The notes under the pieces are model-generated. The model saw nothing but the letters and a program-made list of their open reading frames with translations. It did not search any database and had not been told where the DNA came from. From Rhodobacteraceae bacterium UBA996 (GTDB lineage Bacteria > Pseudomonadota > Alphaproteobacteria > Rhodobacterales > Rhodobacteraceae): a stretch of 16,369 bases of DNA. The translations under genes and the position numbers were made by a program. Positions within the stretch are counted from its first letter, which is position 1, and every line of letters starts with the position of its first letter. This document shows, one piece after another, positions 15,066 to 16,369 of the stretch. The DNA is taken from positions 1 to 16,369 of the forward strand of contig DBBA01000269.1 of assembly GCA_002291955.1 (NCBI GenBank). The letters are read 5' to 3'.

Positions 15066-15950
15066 ATGACCAGCTTCGTCCTGACCGTGCAATGCCCGAC
15101 CCGCCGGGGGATCGTCGCGGCGATCTCCACATGGCTGGCCGAGTCGGGGTGCAACATCACCGATGCCGCGCAGTTCGACGACCAGCTGACCGGGCGGTTC
15201 TTCACCCGCATCACCTTCGTGGCCGAAACCGGCGCCCAGCTGGCCGACCTGCGCGCGGGCTTCGCCCCCGTGGCCGCGCCCTTCGGCATGACCTGGGCGA
15301 TCCATGACGGGGCGGCGCGGATGAAGACGCTGCTGATGGTGTCGAACTTCGGCCACTGCCTGAACGACCTGCTCTACCGCTGGCGGATCGGGGCGCTGCC
15401 CATCGACATCGTGGGGGTCGTGTCGAACCACATGACCTATCAGAAGGTCGTCGTGAACCACGACCTGCCCTTCCACCACATCAAGGTGACGAAGGAGAAC
15501 AAGCCCCAGGCCGAGGCGCGGCTGATGGAGGTGGTGGCGGACAGCGGCGCGGAGCTGGTGGTGCTCGCCCGCTACATGCAGGTGCTGTCGGACGGGCTGT
15601 GCCAGGCGATGTCGGGGCGGATCATCAACATCCACCACTCGTTCCTGCCGTCGTTCAAGGGGGCCAACCCCTACAAGCAGGCGTTCGAGCGGGGGGTGAA
15701 GCTGATCGGAGCCACCGCCCACTATGTGACGGCCGACCTGGACGAGGGGCCGATCATCGAGCAGGACACGGTCCGCATCACCCATGCCCAGTCGCCCGAG
15801 GATTACGTCAGCCTTGGCCGCGACGTGGAGGCGCAGGTGCTGGCCCGGGCGGTCCATGCCCATATCCACCACCGGGTGTTCCAGAACGGGAACAAGACGG
15901 TGGTGTTCCCGGCATCGCCGGGGAGCTATGCCTCGGAACGGATGGGGTGA
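15066..15950 (+). CDS. purU: formyltetrahydrofolate deformylase
   Basis: PurU hydrolyses 10-formyl-THF to formate and THF, balancing the folate pool and feeding formate to purine synthesis. The 294 residues comprise an N-terminal ACT domain (about 3-80; FVLTVQCPTRRGIVAAIST) and a C-terminal formyltransferase-like domain from MKTLLMVSNFGHCLNDLLYR. The conserved Asn-x-His is in NIHHSFLPSFKGANPY (Asn188, His190), and the Asp is in TADLDEGPIIEQD (Asp226), matching the catalytic triad of PurN-type enzymes. The start at 15066 has AGAGGAA six bases upstream; the frame begins earlier at 15009, but that part is not family-like. It shares C1 metabolism with purL but is not linked to it. A REP hairpin and palindromic element copy B follow the stop. 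Confidence 0.96.
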   Translation: MTSFVLTVQCPTRRGIVAAISTWLAESGCNITDAAQFDDQLTGRFFTRITFVAETGAQLADLRAGFAPVAAPFGMTWAIHDGAARMKTLLMVSNFGHCLNDLLYRWRIGALPIDIVGVVSNHMTYQKVVVNHDLPFHHIKVTKENKPQAEARLMEVVADSGAELVVLARYMQVLSDGLCQAMSGRIINIHHSFLPSFKGANPYKQAFERGVKLIGATAHYVTADLDEGPIIEQDTVRITHAQSPEDYVSLGRDVEAQVLARAVHAHIHHRVFQNGNKTVVFPASPGSYASERMG

Positions 15951-15975
15951 GGTCTGGCCTGGTGGTGACCGGCGT

Positions 15976-15993
15976 GGCGGGGTGACCCCCGCC
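15976..15993. repeat. REP-like hairpin after purU
   Basis: GGCGGGG (15976-15982) and CCCCGCC (15987-15993) form a 7-bp stem around TGAC, with CCCTACGG following. Hairpins of this GGCGGGGT...CCCCGCCCTA form are frequent dispersed repeats in Rhodobacterales genomes (recalled, not searched). It is probably a transcription or RNA-stability barrier for purU. Confidence 0.5.
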
Positions 15994-16006
15994 CTACGGC
16001 CCGTTA

Positions 16007-16085
16007 GGGCGGTTTGTGCACATGTGCACAAACGGTCAAGGCGTTGAAATCGCTCGGGAAGGGGCGTGCACGGTCATCTTTGGGA
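16007..16085 (+). repeat. dispersed palindromic element, copy B (after purU)
   Basis: The first 34 bases (16007-16040) equal copy A read on the minus strand, including the 22-bp palindrome at 16012-16033. The next 43 or so bases diverge but keep the second GTGCAC (16066-16071), 33 bases from the palindrome edge as in copy A. It lies 57 bases after the purU stop. Relative to the preceding gene both copies point the same way; in the window they are inverted to each other. Confidence 0.75.
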
Positions 16086-16212
16086 AACCTGTGTGAACCG
16101 GTAATTGCTGCCGCGGGCGGGGGTGTTGCGGGGTGGGGAGAGATCCCCGCCTGCGCGGGGATGTCGGGGGGTTTGGGTAGTGGGGTGGGGGTGGTGCGTG
16201 CGATCACGTTCG
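16086..16212. other. non-coding G-rich region with two G-quadruplex motifs
   Basis: No credible gene is seen between purU and the partial gene at the right edge. Four guanine runs occur at 16115-16117, 16119-16123, 16130-16133 and 16135-16138. Another four occur at 16166-16171, 16175-16177, 16182-16185 and 16187-16191. Both sets satisfy the G3+ N1-7 quadruplex rule on the plus strand. Between them ATCCCCGC (16143-16150) and GCGGGGAT (16155-16162) form a perfect 8-bp hairpin with loop CTGC, another REP-like palindrome. Confidence 0.6.
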
Positions 16213-16369
16213 CTACGCTTGCTCCGCAAGTGTAAGCTCAAAGAACTCGTCAGCGAGATCAGGCAAAGCGGGATCCTCTATGCCCTCCCTTCGCAAGAGC
16301 GGTCGAAAGCCTCCAAGTCCCCCTTCGTATTGATCAAGATCAAGCTCCTTTAGGCTGTGTTGACAAAAG
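16213..16369 (-). CDS. 3' end of an unidentified gene, cut by the window edge
   Basis: Reading on the minus strand from the right edge, a frame stays open for 52 codons and stops at TAG (16215-16213). It gives LKELDLDQYEGGLGGFRPLL, RREGIEDPALPDLADEFFEL, TLAEQA. The acidic, proline-punctuated helical character looks like real protein. Codon use differs from the rest of the window: many CTT, GAT, TTG, GGA and CAA codons and lower GC3, which suggests recent transfer or a mobile context. The stop overlaps an 8-bp stem (16215-16222 with 16226-16233, one G-T pair). I do not recognise the family. If the IS-like end at 16353 is real, only residues encoded from 16352 leftwards belong to the original gene. 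Confidence 0.45.
   Translation of the reverse strand, partial: FCQHSLKELDLDQYEGGLGGFRPLLRREGIEDPALPDLADEFFELTLAEQA
16330..16343. promoter_or_regulatory. exact FNR/FnrL-type box
   Basis: TTGAT-CAAG-ATCAA matches the TTGAT-N4-ATCAA consensus bound by FNR, FnrL and related Crp-family oxygen or nitric-oxide regulators, which are widespread in Rhodobacterales. It lies ten bases left of the IS-like end and inside the open minus-strand frame (Leu-Asp-Leu-Asp-Gln codons). It may therefore be a chance outcome of the coding sequence. Confidence 0.3.
16353..16369 (+). mobile_element. possible terminal inverted repeat of an insertion sequence (left end)
   Basis: GGCTGTGTTGACAAAAG resembles the GGC.(T)TGTTG..AAA ends of IS6-family elements and of IS903-like members of the IS5 family. 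The local drop in GC content fits. Only one end would lie in the window, with the element continuing past the right edge, so there is no transposase or target duplication to confirm it. Confidence 0.35.

Noticed and set aside
13294..15132. N-terminal extension of the second LysR gene through the region opposite mmsA
   Set aside because: It is antisense to mmsA with no family similarity; the LysR helix-turn-helix begins at 13293.
16014..16034. Short peptides beginning MCTCAQT at both palindrome copies
   Set aside because: They arise because the palindrome contains an ATG on both strands and reads open; there is no ribosome binding site and no coding pattern after it.
11276..16040. Composite transposon bounded by the two inverted 34-bp repeats
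   Set aside because: The interior holds core genes (coaD, purU, mmsA) with normal composition and no transposase. The copies follow stop codons and carry diverged tails, which fits a dispersed palindrome better.

Overview
The window is a GC-rich (roughly two-thirds G+C), densely packed chromosomal segment of an alphaproteobacterium, most likely a Rhodobacterales/Paracoccus-like organism. This rests on protein character, on the gene neighbourhoods purL-bolA-grxD, zapA/tkt and gap, and on third-position GC bias; no rRNA or other taxonomic marker is present. There are no tRNA or rRNA genes, no CRISPR array and no complete mobile element.

Left part (1-2019): a LysR regulator (105-1016) is followed by what looks like a free-standing small RNA gene. 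It has a promoter-like pair at 1081-1109, an internal hairpin, a stretch matching the 16S anti-Shine-Dalgarno sequence, and a textbook intrinsic terminator ending at 1190. Two small membrane proteins follow on the minus strand (1279-1458 and 1582-1848), diverging from purL.

Centre-left (2020-6011): a probable operon encodes purL (FGAM synthase large subunit), bolA, a 50-residue one-helix protein, and grxD (CGFS monothiol glutaredoxin). BolA and CGFS glutaredoxin are known partners in [2Fe-2S] handling. A hairpin separates grxD from the convergent pair zapA and an overlapping upstream coiled-coil gene.

Centre (6254-10828): tkt (transketolase), a REP-like hairpin, a convergent DUF808 membrane protein, then a 47-residue membrane peptide and gap (GAPDH) ending at an intrinsic terminator. 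tkt and gap supply central carbon metabolism.

Centre-right (10829-13293): a DUF1127 small basic protein preceded by a 15-bp palindrome, then three minus-strand genes: coaD (CoA synthesis), a twin-CBS protein and a LysR regulator. The LysR gene diverges from mmsA.

Right part (13411-16369): mmsA (methylmalonate-semialdehyde dehydrogenase, valine/thymine/inositol catabolism) and purU (formyl-THF deformylase). After purU comes a gene-poor, repeat-rich stretch with a REP-like hairpin, the second copy of a dispersed palindromic element, two G-quadruplex motifs and another hairpin. The window closes in lower-GC DNA holding the 3' end of an unidentified minus-strand gene, an exact FNR-type box and an IS-like terminal sequence.

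The most notable non-genic signals are the putative anti-SD small RNA and a roughly 79-bp palindromic element. The element occurs twice, each time just downstream of a stop codon (coaD and purU) and in the same orientation relative to that gene.
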